Below, piece by piece: positions 31,625-40,606 of a DNA stretch of 64,000 bases. This DNA comes from Streptomyces sp. NBC_00663 (GTDB taxonomy: Bacteria > Actinomycetota > Actinomycetes > Streptomycetales > Streptomycetaceae). The stretch lies in contig NZ_CP109027.1 of the NCBI RefSeq assembly GCF_036226885.1, positions 9,238,001 to 9,302,000 on the forward strand. Direction: 5' to 3'. Made by a program: the position numbers and the translations under genes. The notes below the pieces were generated by a model, which saw nothing but the letters and a program-made list of their open reading frames with translations, did no database searches and was not told the origin of the DNA. Each line of letters starts with the position of its first letter. The first letter of the stretch is position 1.

Positions 31625-32428
31625 GTGTCTACGCCGCGCCGTCCCTTCACATCGCTGCCCGCCGCCGTGAAACAGGCCGTCGGTCATCTCACCGGCACCG
31701 TTCATTCGGCACGCAGTGTGAGAGGCGGATGCAATGCGGGAGTCGCGGCCTGGCTGGAGACGGACAGCGGCGACGTGTTCCTCAAGGGTGTGCACGCCGC
31801 TCACCCCATGGCGGAGACGTTGCAGGCCGAGGCCCGCATCAACACGTATCTGCCGCGCGCGAGCCCGCGGCTGCGCTGGCAACTGGAGGTGGGCCGGTGG
31901 GTCCTCCTGGGCTATCAGGCCATTCGCGGCCGCCATGCCGACTACCGGCGAGGCTCGGACGATCTGCGCCTGGTACGGGAAGCCGTGCACGAGGTGCAGT
32001 GCCTCCGGGCTCCCCTGGACATGGAGATGGGCCGTGCGGAGGAGAGATGGGCAGAGCACGCTCCGGAGGGAACTGCCGGCCTGTTCGCCGGAGACACACT
32101 GCTGCACACCGACCTCACCCCGGAGAATGTGCTGATCTCCGACCGTGCCCATCTGGTCGACTGGTCGTCACCGACCCGCGGCGCCGCATGGATCGACCCC
32201 GCGCTGCTCGTTGTCAGCCTGGTCGATGCCGGCCACACCGTCGAGGATGCCGACGCCCTGGCCGGAGGATTCGCCTCGTGGGTCACTGCCTGTCCACGGG
32301 CGAAGGCGGCCTTCGCGATGGCCAACGCCCGGCAGTGGGAGAGTGCCGCCACCAAGGAACGAACGGCCTGGAGGCACCGCATGGCGCGCAACGCGGCAGC
32401 CGTCTCCCACCACTTCAGTTTCCGGTGA
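31625..32428 (+). CDS. Aminoglycoside phosphotransferase/kinase-like protein
   Basis: 267 residues from GTG 31625. APH/choline-kinase fold motifs: DVFLKGVH in the N-lobe, then the catalytic loop LLHTDLTPENVLISDRAH (H-x-D-x-x-x-x-N) and the metal aspartate segment LVDWSSPTRGAAWIDPALL. These enzymes phosphorylate small molecules, and many actinomycete members have unknown substrates. Resistance should not be assumed. It is a monocistronic gene; the 266 bp after it show nothing I can interpret. Confidence 0.8.
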   Translation: MSTPRRPFTSLPAAVKQAVGHLTGTVHSARSVRGGCNAGVAAWLETDSGDVFLKGVHAAHPMAETLQAEARINTYLPRASPRLRWQLEVGRWVLLGYQAIRGRHADYRRGSDDLRLVREAVHEVQCLRAPLDMEMGRAEERWAEHAPEGTAGLFAGDTLLHTDLTPENVLISDRAHLVDWSSPTRGAAWIDPALLVVSLVDAGHTVEDADALAGGFASWVTACPRAKAAFAMANARQWESAATKERTAWRHRMARNAAAVSHHFSFR

Positions 32429-32694
32429 TGCTCCACCGCACTCGCATAGGCAAAACGACTTGTCGACCCTGATGTCGCCCGCAGCCCGGACCCCCGTCAC
32501 CCGCCGCTTGACAGGCGCCACGATGGGAACAGGCGTGGGAATGGTCGAAATGCGGGTGCAGATCTTGTGCGGATACCCGTGCAGGCCGGGCGGATCGCGG
32601 CAGAAACGTTCAAGCTGAGCGGGTTCCGTCCTGAGCCGCCAGGAGCCGTTTGCCGCGCCGAGCAGGCACGATTGCTGCGGAGGATCCGCCAGAG

Positions 32695-33282
32695 ATGAAG
32701 AGTGCCGGGAATCGGCCGGAGACCGTGCCGGACAGGAGAAGCGATCTGGCGCGGAAGACCACGAAGGTTCTGCAAGCATCCAGTGTGACCACTGCTGTGG
32801 AGAGGGCGCTGGCGGTCGAGCACTGGCTCCTGATCGCCGCGTCCGACATCTCCGATGCGTACTGGGCCTGGAAAGAAGGAGACGTCACGTTCCTGCGCTG
32901 CGGGGCCCGCTTCACCGCCGTACGACTGCCTGCCGACGTCGTCAGACGCGCGGCCGGCACCCGTCAGGTCCATGCGGTGGATGCCTTCCTCAGCGAGGCG
33001 CTGGCCGGCGGTCCGGTCATCGTCAGCAACGGACACCACACCTACTACGCGCTGGTGTCCCGGGCCGCGGGTCTTGCGTGGGCCTCTCGTGGAGCCGCTG
33101 TGCTGGCGCCGGGGACGTGGATCGAGGTGCCGCCTCCGAGCCGTACCGAAGGCAGGGGCAGGGAGGCGTACTGGGCTGTGCCGATGCGCGAACCGGGTGC
33201 GTTGTGCCGAGCGAATCTCGTTGCGGCGGTGGTGGAGTCGGCCGTTTCCTCCGGCGACGAAAGCCGCACGGACGGGATCTGA
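32695..33282 (+). CDS. Hypothetical protein
   Basis: 195 residues from ATG 32695, with GGAGGA about ten bases upstream. The body is an alpha/beta domain (ASDISDAYWAWKEGDVTFLRC, VIVSNGHHTYYALVSRAAGLAW, GAAVLAPGTWIEVPPPS). The GHHTYYALV and WIEVPPPS segments are faintly like the N-terminal part of bifunctional primase-polymerase proteins found on actinomycete mobile elements, but I would not assign that. Codon use is normal. Confidence 0.65.
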   Translation: MKSAGNRPETVPDRRSDLARKTTKVLQASSVTTAVERALAVEHWLLIAASDISDAYWAWKEGDVTFLRCGARFTAVRLPADVVRRAAGTRQVHAVDAFLSEALAGGPVIVSNGHHTYYALVSRAAGLAWASRGAAVLAPGTWIEVPPPSRTEGRGREAYWAVPMREPGALCRANLVAAVVESAVSSGDESRTDGI

Positions 33283-33362
33283 GGCATCGTCAACTCGGGT
33301 ACGGCGAGCAGCCGCACGCCGCTGCACGCAGTACGCGATCGACGGGGTGCGGGGATCCCGGG

Positions 33363-33761
33363 CTATGAGGTCATCGGTGGGTCCGCGCGGGTGTCGTAGG
33401 CGGCGCGGGCGTCGTCGATCCGGCCGAGGTGCGCGATGCTCCATTCGAGCAGGGGCGCGGTGGCCTGACGCAGGGTGAAGCCCATCTCGGTGAGCTCGTA
33501 GCTGACGTGTGGCGGCATCACCTGGTGGACGGTGCGGGTCAGGATTCCGTCGCGCTCCAGGCTGCGCAGCGTCACGGTGAGCATGCGCTGGCTGATTCCG
33601 TCGATCGCCCTTTTGAGCTCGGTGAAACGCCGCGGTCCGTCCCGGAGATTACGCACGACCAGCAGCGACCACTTGTCTCCGACGATGTCGAGCACCACTC
33701 GGGTCCGGCACGCATCGCTGGGCCGCGCCGCCGACTGCGGATCGCCCTGTGCCGCGTCCAT
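33363..33761 (-). CDS. HxlR-family transcriptional regulator
   Basis: 132 residues. The HxlR winged helix is clear: CRTRVVLDIVGDKWSLLVVR, FTELKRAIDGISQRMLTVTL, LERDGILTRTVHQVMPPHV, YELTEMGFTL. The N-terminal cysteine could be redox-active, as in some family members. It is divergent from an alpha/beta hydrolase gene with 173 bp between starts, the usual regulator-target arrangement. It probably represses the hydrolase gene. Confidence 0.9.
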   Translation of the reverse strand: MDAAQGDPQSAARPSDACRTRVVLDIVGDKWSLLVVRNLRDGPRRFTELKRAIDGISQRMLTVTLRSLERDGILTRTVHQVMPPHVSYELTEMGFTLRQATAPLLEWSIAHLGRIDDARAAYDTRADPPMTS

Positions 33762-33934
33762 GGTTACCTCCAGAGAACCGGGTCACCGAAAAGTGCCTTA
33801 TTGCCTGCCGAGCATCATGCGCACGAGCATGTTCCCGGTACTCGAACAGTACCGAGGCACGAAAAGTAACCGTGAGAGCCGCGAACCGTGGCATGCGCGT
33901 GATCGTGCCCTTCTGCTCCTGTGAAGGAAGATCG

Positions 33935-34660
33935 ATGTCCACATTTCTGCTGGTTCACGGTGCTTGGCACAACGGACGGTGCTGGGAGCGGGTGGTACCG
34001 CTGCTGGAAGCCGCCGAACACCGGGTGTTCGCGCCGTCCCTGACCGGCTTTGGCGACAAGGCACACCTGCTCGGTCCCGAGGTGGGCCTCGACACACACG
34101 TCGACGACGTGGTCGGGCTGATCACCGAGGAGGACCTCGGCGACGTCGTACTCGTCGGCCACAGCTACGCGGGGCTGGTGATCTCCTCCGTCGCCCACCG
34201 GACTCCGGAACGCATCGCGCACCTGGTCTACCTCGACGCGATGGTCCCGGAGGACGGGGAGTCCGCAGCCGACGTCCAACCCGTGACACGGCAACTGATC
34301 GAGCTCGCCGAGAAGTCCGAGAGCGGCTGGCGCGTGCCGCCGCTGCCCGAACAGCCCGCGCCCTTCGGTCTGTTCGGCGTCACCGACCCGGCCGACGTCG
34401 CGTGGCTGCGCGGGATGCTCTCGGACCAGCCGGTGCGGTGTCTGCGGCAGCCTGTGCGACTGGGCAACCCAGCCGCTGGCGCGATCCCGCGCACGCACAT
34501 TCACAATGTCGGCGCCATGCCGGCGGGCGTCACCCGTCGCCCCGTCCCCTCGACCCAGCCCAACGGCACCGCCTCCCAGGTCTGGGAGCTGCCGACCGGC
34601 CACGACTGCATGATCACCATGCCGAGCGAACTCAGCGAACTGCTGCTCAAACTTTCCTAG
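33935..34660 (+). CDS. Alpha/beta hydrolase
   Basis: 241 residues from ATG 33935 with GAAGGAAG upstream. Fold landmarks: FLLVHGAWHNGRCWERV (oxyanion HG motif), VVLVGHSYAGLVISSV with nucleophile Ser in G-H-S-Y-A-G, and a late GHD motif (ELPTGHDCMI) with the catalytic His. It belongs to the small esterase/hydrolase group often controlled by a divergent HxlR gene. Substrate unknown. Confidence 0.88.
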   Translation: MSTFLLVHGAWHNGRCWERVVPLLEAAEHRVFAPSLTGFGDKAHLLGPEVGLDTHVDDVVGLITEEDLGDVVLVGHSYAGLVISSVAHRTPERIAHLVYLDAMVPEDGESAADVQPVTRQLIELAEKSESGWRVPPLPEQPAPFGLFGVTDPADVAWLRGMLSDQPVRCLRQPVRLGNPAAGAIPRTHIHNVGAMPAGVTRRPVPSTQPNGTASQVWELPTGHDCMITMPSELSELLLKLS

Positions 34661-34830
34661 CCAGGGGCTGTCGACGAGATCCGGCGCTCCTGGCAGGCAG
34701 CGGGTCGGCTCGGGCGTCGTCGAGCGTGCCGTCAGGAGCTTCACCGTTGTGCAGGGCTTGTTGTGCACGGCTTGGGCACTTCACAGTGGAGGCGGCTTCG
34801 CAGGTGGGCCGTCTCCTGCGGTGGGTGGGG

Positions 34831-35262
34831 TCAGCAGGGGAAGGTTCCGCTGTAGAGGGAGTGTCCGTAGGAGGAACTCCCGGAGCCGAAGCCGTAGATG
34901 CCGTCGTCGCTCCAGACCGCTTCGCGCAGGCCGCTGACGCAGGTCGAGGTCGGGGCGAGCGCGAAGCCCTCCAGGTTGCCGGCCGGCATGACCGTCGGGT
35001 TCGTGTAGGTCACGTCCGGGACGATGGCGCCACTGGTGTTGATCTTCATGAAGGTGTGCGTCTCACCGCAGGTGTTGTCGCAGGTCGCGATGAGGCGCTG
35101 GGTACCGGGGTCGAACGTCACGTCCATCACCGATGCCTTGCCGGTGGCGATGGTGCCGAACGTGGTGAACGTACCGTCCGAGTTCAGGCCGTAGACATGC
35201 AGCGTGCCGTCCCACTCCAGACCGGCGAAGAACAGGCCCGAGCCGTGGGTGATCCGGTCGGC
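34831..35262 (-). pseudogene. 3' remnant of a secreted beta-propeller-like protein gene
   Basis: On the minus strand an open frame encodes ~143 residues beginning ADRITHGSGLFFAGLEWDG and ending SYGHSLYSGTFPC, with propeller-like repeats (LHVYGLNSDGTFTTF, MDVTFDPGTQRLIATC). Upstream in the same frame is a stop (TGA, near 35265), then unrelated sequence, and there is no start codon or signal peptide before the first repeat. The internal ATG near 35130 would cut a repeat in half. It looks like the tail of a longer exported protein whose 5' part has been lost. Confidence 0.6.
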
Positions 35263-35282
35263 TACTCAGGCGGGGTTGAGTA
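35263..35282. promoter_or_regulatory. Inverted repeat at the remnant boundary
   Basis: TACTCA-N8-TGAGTA, a perfect 6-bp dyad, sits exactly where the broken secreted-protein frame ends and ~105 bp upstream of the DUF5707-like gene. It could be an operator for that gene or the scar of a rearrangement. Confidence 0.35.
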
Positions 35283-35387
35283 GGTGCGCCGATGTCCGGC
35301 GGATCCCTCCGCGGCGAGTATCTGTGCTGTGGCGCAAGGCAGTTGCGCCGGTTCGATCCAGTGCTGAAGACCGTTACGGAGAATCCC

Positions 35388-35846
35388 ATGTCCCGTCGTA
35401 TCGCCCTGTCCGTGGCCGCAGGCGTCGTTGTCCTCGGTGGTGCCGGCGCCGGTGCGTTCGCTCTCGCCTACGCCGGAGAGCAGCCGCCGTCCCTGGACGA
35501 CAGCACCGCCCGTTACACCGCTCCCGACGGCGGCCGGGACGGTTCGCTCACCTTCGCCACCGAGGTCACCGCGTCGTCCGGAACCAAGAGCGTGAAGGTG
35601 CTGGCCTGGCCTGAGAAGTCGTCCCTGGGCAAGAAGGGGCTGGCCGAGAAGGACATGGCCGCCGCGGAGTCGGCCGTCTGCACCGCTGCCGGGGGCGACA
35701 CCGTGCACTGCACCTACACCGTCACGGTCACCGCCGCCGACGCCAAGTCGTCCCCGCGCGGCGCCTGGCACGTCGCCGTCCTGGCCACCGCCAAGGACGG
35801 CACCACCACCTTGGACACCACCGCGGCCGACTTCACCGTGCGCTAG
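35388..35846 (+). CDS. Exported/anchored beta-sandwich protein (DUF5707-like)
   Basis: 152 residues from ATG 35388 (CGGAG seven bases upstream). N-terminal signal or anchor helix (RIALSVAAGVVVLGGAGAGAFALAYA), then one Ig-like beta-sandwich (DGSLTFATEVTASSGTKSVKVLAWP, CTAAGGDTVHCTYTVTVTAA) with a likely disulfide between two cysteines. The pattern resembles a Streptomyces family I recall as DUF5707; function unknown. It precedes, by 73 bp, a membrane protein gene on the same strand. Confidence 0.7.
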   Translation: MSRRIALSVAAGVVVLGGAGAGAFALAYAGEQPPSLDDSTARYTAPDGGRDGSLTFATEVTASSGTKSVKVLAWPEKSSLGKKGLAEKDMAAAESAVCTAAGGDTVHCTYTVTVTAADAKSSPRGAWHVAVLATAKDGTTTLDTTAADFTVR

Positions 35847-35919
35847 ACGAACAACCGCACACATACTCCGAGTCCTCGGGCCCCGAGGGCGATGTCCGCA
35901 CCGACACGAGGAACCAGCC

Positions 35920-36645
35920 ATGTCCCCGCATGCCGCAGCGCTCGCCCCCGCTGTCCTGTCGCCCGCTCAGGCACAGCCACCCACCGGCCGACCCCGTACC
36001 GCTCCTGGCAGTCGACGTCGGCTGCCGGCCGTGCCGGCCGTCTTGGTGACCGTCGCGCTCGCGGTCTCGGCCTGGCATCTTAAGGACTTCACCACCTGGG
36101 TCCTGGAGACGGTGTGGGTGATCGCGGGCCTGCCGCTGCTGATCGTGCTGCGCAAGCGGTTCCCGCTCAGCAACCTGCTGTACTGCCTGCTCGCCGTGCA
36201 TGCCCTGGTCCTGATGACGGGCGGTCACTACACCTACGCGGAGGTGCCCGCAGGTGACTGGGTGCGCAACTGGTTCGACCTGTCGCGCAATCCCTACGAC
36301 CGCTTCGGCCACCTGGTCCAGGGCTTCGTGCCGGCGATCCTCGTCCGTGAACTTCTCATCCGCACCTCACCCTTGCGCGGCAGCCGCTGGCTCGCCCCGC
36401 TCACGGTCTGCGCCTGCCTTGCCTTCAGCGCGGTCTTCGAGATGCTGGAATGGCTCTCCGCCGTCATCGGAAAGGACGCCGCGGACGCCTTCCTGGGCAC
36501 CCAGGGCGACGTATGGGACACCCAGTGGGACATGTTCTGCTGCCTCATCGGCGCCACCGTCTCGCTGCTGCTCCTCTCCCGTCTCCACGACCGTTTCCTG
36601 GCTCGCCTCACACCGGCCACGGCCGCAACCGTGTCCGATCACTGA
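35920..36645 (+). CDS. DUF2238 (YjdF-like) integral membrane protein
   Basis: 241 residues with six or so membrane helices. The family signatures are complete: TGGHYTYAEVP, RNPYDRFGHLVQGFVPAI, and GTQGDVWDTQWDMFCCLIGA with conserved acidic and histidine residues inside or next to the membrane. YjdF-like proteins are widespread and have no established function. A 40-residue polar N-terminus precedes the first helix. Confidence 0.88.
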   Translation: MSPHAAALAPAVLSPAQAQPPTGRPRTAPGSRRRLPAVPAVLVTVALAVSAWHLKDFTTWVLETVWVIAGLPLLIVLRKRFPLSNLLYCLLAVHALVLMTGGHYTYAEVPAGDWVRNWFDLSRNPYDRFGHLVQGFVPAILVRELLIRTSPLRGSRWLAPLTVCACLAFSAVFEMLEWLSAVIGKDAADAFLGTQGDVWDTQWDMFCCLIGATVSLLLLSRLHDRFLARLTPATAATVSDH

Positions 36646-36663
36646 CCCGCAGGGCCCACCCAC

Positions 36664-37572
36664 TCACGACGGCGGGGTGAAGAGGGACTGGAGGGTTCGG
36701 GTGGCCGTTTCGCGCAGCCACGTGTGTGCGGGGTCGTTGTCGTACCGCTGGTGCCAGAGCAGGCACAGGGGTACGTCGGGGAGGTCGAGTGGCAACGCCA
36801 GGGTGGTCAGCCCGAGTTGGTCGCGGGCGGAGCGGGTGGCTGCGTCGGGGAGGGTGACCACCAGGTCGGTGTCGCGGGCGAGTTGCAGCGCGGTGCCCGT
36901 GGTGGGGGCGGAGGCGATGACGTGTCGCTGGTGGCCGAGTGCGGCCAGGGTGTCATCGATCCGGTCGTGCAGGCTGCCGCGCCGGGAGACGGTGAGGTGA
37001 GCCGCCGCCGCGTACCGCGCGGTGGTCAGGGGCTGTTCGGTGAGTGGGTGGCCGGGGCGGACGGCGACGACGAGTCGGTCGCGGCCGATGAGGCGGTGGC
37101 GGATGTCGGGCTGGGACGGTGGGCCGGCGCTGGAGGCGAGGTCGACTTCACCGCGGCGTAGTTCGGGGGTGTCGTTGCCGGGCTCGGCGGTCAGTCGCAG
37201 CTGCACTCCGGGGGCCTGGCGGTGCACGGCGGCGACCAGGGCGGTCCCGCAGGCGGTGGTGAGGGCGTCGTGCCAGCGGACGGTGAACACCCGCTCCAGT
37301 GTGGTCAGATCCAGGTCTGTCTGAGGGGACAGCAGCCGGTGGGCCTGTTGCACGAGGGTGTGGACCTCGGTGCGCATGGCCAGGGCACGCGTGGTGGGTG
37401 TCATGTGTCGTCCGGTGCGGACCAGGATCTGGTCGCCGGTGGCCTTGCGGATGCGGCCCAGGGAGCGGCTCATGGCGGGTGCCGTGACATGGAGGCGGGC
37501 TGCGGCACCGGCCACGCTGCCTTCTTCCAGCAGGGCGTCCAGGGCGGTGAGCAGATTCAGATCCAGTTGCAT
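36664..37572 (-). CDS. LysR-family transcriptional regulator
   Basis: 302 residues from ATG 37572. N-terminal winged helix: LDLNLLTALDALLEEGSVAG, AARLHVTAPAMSRSLGRIRKATG, LVRTGRHMTPT. The C-terminal substrate-binding domain follows (VFTVRWHDALTTACG, LVVAVRPGHPL, VVTLPDAATR). It is divergent, by 125 bp, from the inositol-phosphatase-like gene and so probably controls the three-gene run that follows. Effector unknown. Confidence 0.9.
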   Translation of the reverse strand: MQLDLNLLTALDALLEEGSVAGAAARLHVTAPAMSRSLGRIRKATGDQILVRTGRHMTPTTRALAMRTEVHTLVQQAHRLLSPQTDLDLTTLERVFTVRWHDALTTACGTALVAAVHRQAPGVQLRLTAEPGNDTPELRRGEVDLASSAGPPSQPDIRHRLIGRDRLVVAVRPGHPLTEQPLTTARYAAAAHLTVSRRGSLHDRIDDTLAALGHQRHVIASAPTTGTALQLARDTDLVVTLPDAATRSARDQLGLTTLALPLDLPDVPLCLLWHQRYDNDPAHTWLRETATRTLQSLFTPPS

Positions 37573-37697
37573 GCCAGTAACTGTACGAGTGAAAACCATG
37601 CACTTGTTGGTAATCGGCAAGGGTTCTAGCGTGTGTGGTGCGGGGCAGGCCAAGCGCCCAAGTCGCCCCGCTTCCAACGGAATTCAAGGAGCCCGCC

Positions 37698-38507
37698 ATG
37701 AGCACAGCCATGTCTTTCGACCCCGCCGCCACACTGCTCTCCGAGGTGACCGGCGCCGTGCAGGCCGCCGCGGCCACGCTGCGAGAGCGCTACACCACCC
37801 AGGCCCGGGGCGTCAGTCTGAGCGAGATCGTCGAGGAGATCCACGCAAACGACGCCGCGGTCCTTGCCGTGCTGCGCGAGCCGCTGCTGCGGGTGCGGCC
37901 TGGGTCGCGGTGGGCGGAGGACGAACTGGCCGGCGGAGCGCTGCCGTCCGGCGAGTGGTGGGTCGTCGACCCGGCCGAGGGCAACATCAACCACGTCCAC
38001 GGCATGTCCGACTGGGCGGTCACCGCCACCCTGGTGCGCGACAACCAGCCGGTCCTGACGGTCGTGCACCTCCCGCTGACCGGTGACACCTACACCGCCA
38101 CCGCCGGTGGCGGCGCCCACCTCAACGGCCGTCCCCTGACCGTGTCGGCCAAGAACGACCTGGGCGCCGCGCTCATCGGCACCGGCCAGGCCCGCCCGGG
38201 CGAGAGCACCGACACCTTCCGCCGGATCGGCGCCTCGGTCACCGCCATGCTCACCGCCGGTCTCGTCGTCCGCGTCTCGGTCCCGGCCACCCTGCAACTC
38301 ATCCACGTGGCCGCCGGACGCATGGACGCCTTCTGGCAGTTCTCCGACGTCCGCTCCGGCCTCGTCGCCGGCGCACTGCTCGTCGCCGAGGCCGGGGGCA
38401 CCGTCACCGACCTGGACGGCAAGCCCTGGAACGCGGCCAGCCGCGACTTCCTGGCCGCCGCCCCCGGTCTCCACACCGCCGCCCTCGACGTCCTGTCCGA
38501 GATCTGA
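37698..38507 (+). CDS. Inositol monophosphatase-family protein
   Basis: 269 residues from ATG 37698 (AAGGAG upstream). IMPase-fold features: WWVVDPAEGNINHVHGMSDW in place of the usual W-(I/V)-x-D-P-(I/L)-D-G-T, and the late LVAEAGGTVTDLDG. The second metal-binding Asp of the D-P-x-D-G motif is Glu here, so it may act on a different sugar phosphate or have altered metal use. It heads a run with an NADP-oxidoreductase-like gene and a GNAT gene. Confidence 0.8.
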   Translation: MSTAMSFDPAATLLSEVTGAVQAAAATLRERYTTQARGVSLSEIVEEIHANDAAVLAVLREPLLRVRPGSRWAEDELAGGALPSGEWWVVDPAEGNINHVHGMSDWAVTATLVRDNQPVLTVVHLPLTGDTYTATAGGGAHLNGRPLTVSAKNDLGAALIGTGQARPGESTDTFRRIGASVTAMLTAGLVVRVSVPATLQLIHVAAGRMDAFWQFSDVRSGLVAGALLVAEAGGTVTDLDGKPWNAASRDFLAAAPGLHTAALDVLSEI

Positions 38508-38577
38508 CCGGCGCCCGGCCGCCCAGCCGCCCCGCCCACCCTCATTTCCGACAGCACATCCAGGAGCGTCTCCACCC

Positions 38578-39219
38578 ATGACCCACATCGGCATCCTCGG
38601 CGCCGGCCGTGTCGGCACCAACCTGGCCCACGCCCTGTCCGCGGCAGGCCATCACGTCACCCTCGGCCACCGCGCAGAGAGCAACGCGACGGCCGGGCCG
38701 ACGGACGGACCCCGCATCCGCCACGCGGATCACCCCACCGCCGTACGCACCGCGGACATCGTGATCAACGCGACTCCCGGCGACAGCTCTCTGGAGCGCC
38801 TGTCGGCTCTGCGGGACGAACTCGCGGGGAAGATCCTCATCGACGTCAGCAACGCCACTCATGACGACGCCGACGGCCTGCCCGGCACATTGCGCTACCC
38901 GGGTGGCAGCCTCGCCGAACTGCTCCAGACCGCCCTGCCCGACACCCATGTCGTCAAGGCCCTGAACACCATGCTGTTCATGGTCATGACCGCCCCGGGG
39001 TCCCTGACCACCCCTCCCACCGCCTATCTCTCCGGCAACGACGAACAGGCGAAAAGCACCGTCACCGGCCTCTTGGGCGACCTGGGCTGGCACCCCGAAT
39101 GGATCGAGGACCTCGGCGACATCACCACCGCCCGCGCCACCGAAGCGATGATCCTCGTCGTCCCCCATGTCCTGCGCCGCAACGGCCTGACCCCCTTCGC
39201 CGTCTCCCTGGCCCGCTGA
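38578..39219 (+). CDS. NADP/F420-type oxidoreductase (NAD(P)-binding Rossmann protein)
   Basis: 213 residues. N-terminal dinucleotide site THIGILGAGRVGTNLAHAL, then HRAESN, where an NADP phosphate would bind. The layout (ADIVINATPGDSSLERL, GKILIDVSNATHDDAD, HVVKALNTMLFMVM, GWHPEWIEDLGDI) matches the F420-dependent NADP reductase/6-phosphogluconate-dehydrogenase-like fold that uses NADPH with coenzyme F420 or related hydride carriers. It follows the IMPase-like gene by 70 bp, probably co-transcribed. Confidence 0.82.
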   Translation: MTHIGILGAGRVGTNLAHALSAAGHHVTLGHRAESNATAGPTDGPRIRHADHPTAVRTADIVINATPGDSSLERLSALRDELAGKILIDVSNATHDDADGLPGTLRYPGGSLAELLQTALPDTHVVKALNTMLFMVMTAPGSLTTPPTAYLSGNDEQAKSTVTGLLGDLGWHPEWIEDLGDITTARATEAMILVVPHVLRRNGLTPFAVSLAR

Positions 39220-39276
39220 CCGTGCCGGTGGCCCGCAGCCGTCCGTCCGCACCACAACGAACCTGAGGAACCACGC

Positions 39277-40110
39277 ATGACCACCACGGTGCCGGCCGGC
39301 CTCGCCGAGCTGACAGAGATCCTGGCCTACGGCGACTTCGCCACCAGCGCTCCCGCGGCCCTGCAACAGGACCTGGGGCTCGCCTCGCTCCAGGTGGGAC
39401 CCGCGCGGGCGCTGGCCGTCCGTGAGGATCCGAGCCACTTCTTCAACCGGGCGGGCGGCTTCGGCGCGGAGCATCCCCTCACCCTCGACGATCTGGCACG
39501 GGTGTGCGACTTCTACCGGGAACAGGGGGTGGCCCAGGGCTCGCTCATGATCGCGCCACCGCTGATGCCGGCCAACTGGGCCGCGCAGGCGGCGACACTG
39601 GGCCTCACCGAAGGCGGCCGGTACGCCAAGCTGGCCTGCGACCTCGACACGATGCCGACCGCCGACCCGCCGCCCGTGCTCGATCCGGGCTGGCACATCG
39701 GCACCGTAGGGGCCCATCAGGCCCGGGAATGGGCCACGGTCATGATGAACACCTTCGGTTTCACCGCCCCCGCCATGGTCGAACTGGCCGCGTCATTCGT
39801 GGGCAGGGCGAGCTGGCGGCAGTACGCGGTCCGGGCGGGCGAGCGGATCGTCGCGGTCGGGAGTGTCTTCTTCAACGGTGAGTGCGCCCACATGTTCGCC
39901 GGGGCCACGCTCCCCGCAGCACGCGGCCGTGGCGCTCAATCGGCCCTGCTCGCCGCCCGTATCGAGGCGGCCAGGGCTCAGGGCTGCCGATGGATCGTCG
40001 CCGAGACCGGAGCGGAGGGACCCGGTGAGCACAACCCGTCGCTGCACAACATGCTGCGCGCCGGCTTCAGGCCGATGTACGAACGGCCCAACTGGCTGTG
40101 GCGTGCCTAG
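39277..40110 (+). CDS. GNAT-family N-acetyltransferase
   Basis: 277 residues from ATG 39277. The N-terminal half is a divergent GNAT-like domain; the C-terminal half carries the acetyl-CoA loop (MFAGATLPAARGRGAQSALL) and the NPSLHNMLRAGFRPMYERP ending. Double GNAT proteins of this kind often lack a known acceptor. Third in the run controlled by the LysR gene upstream, 57 bp after the oxidoreductase. Confidence 0.82.
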   Translation: MTTTVPAGLAELTEILAYGDFATSAPAALQQDLGLASLQVGPARALAVREDPSHFFNRAGGFGAEHPLTLDDLARVCDFYREQGVAQGSLMIAPPLMPANWAAQAATLGLTEGGRYAKLACDLDTMPTADPPPVLDPGWHIGTVGAHQAREWATVMMNTFGFTAPAMVELAASFVGRASWRQYAVRAGERIVAVGSVFFNGECAHMFAGATLPAARGRGAQSALLAARIEAARAQGCRWIVAETGAEGPGEHNPSLHNMLRAGFRPMYERPNWLWRA

Positions 40111-40235
40111 CTTGGCGGAGCGGTAAGTCCCTATGGTCGGTTGAGTCAGTCGAGTCGGTTGAGTACGGCCGAAAGACACGACCTTCACGGCCGGCTGACG
40201 CTCATGGGCGAGCGAGCGGGGGAGAGGAACAGCGA

Positions 40236-40457
40236 ATGCGCCGATGGTCCCTGACTGTTGATGGTGAGCGGTTCGAGGTGAGCGAAGCGCCGGAAGGTTC
40301 GGGCTCGTACGAGTTCACCTGGCTCTCCGGCCCGAACCCCGGCTATGGGTTCGCCACCCAGGTGCACGGGGGCGCGACCCTGAGCGTTCCCGAACTGGAG
40401 CAGGAGGCACGGGAGTTCCTGGCGCTCGTGGACCCGCACACCGGACACATCGAGTAG
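40236..40457 (+). CDS. Small hypothetical protein
   Basis: 73 residues from ATG 40236, with GGGGGAGAGG about six bases upstream. A compact acidic beta-rich protein (RRWSLTVDGERFEVSEAPEG, YEFTWLSGPNPGYGF, PELEQEAREFLALVDP). I recognise no family. A bidirectional terminator follows at 40563. The 18-bp-spaced direct repeat GTCGGTTGAGT lies at 40137 and 40155, ~75 bp upstream. Confidence 0.7.
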   Translation: MRRWSLTVDGERFEVSEAPEGSGSYEFTWLSGPNPGYGFATQVHGGATLSVPELEQEAREFLALVDPHTGHIE

Positions 40458-40562
40458 GGAGCCCGGGACGTGGAATCGCCGTGTCCGGGAAAGAGACCGC
40501 CGCGCGGCCGTCCGATGAGGTCCCTGTGACAGCGGGCTGACCAGGGAGCGGGCGATACGTCG

Positions 40563-40596
40563 GTGCCGGGGCCCGGTGATCATCGGGCCCCGGCAC
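40563..40596. terminator. 13-bp perfect bidirectional terminator
   Basis: GTGCCGGGGCCCG and CGGGCCCCGGCAC with an 8-nt loop, between the convergent small gene and the GH16 gene. Confidence 0.75.
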
Positions 40597-40606
40597 GTCG
40601 GAGAGG

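Noticed and set aside
31625..32428. Aminoglycoside resistance gene
   Set aside because: Only the general APH kinase fold is visible; no match to a specific resistance enzyme can be claimed.
40137..40165. Direct repeat GTCGGTTGAGT with 18-bp spacing as an attachment or operator site
   Set aside because: Only 11 bp and simple in composition; too weak to support as a functional element.
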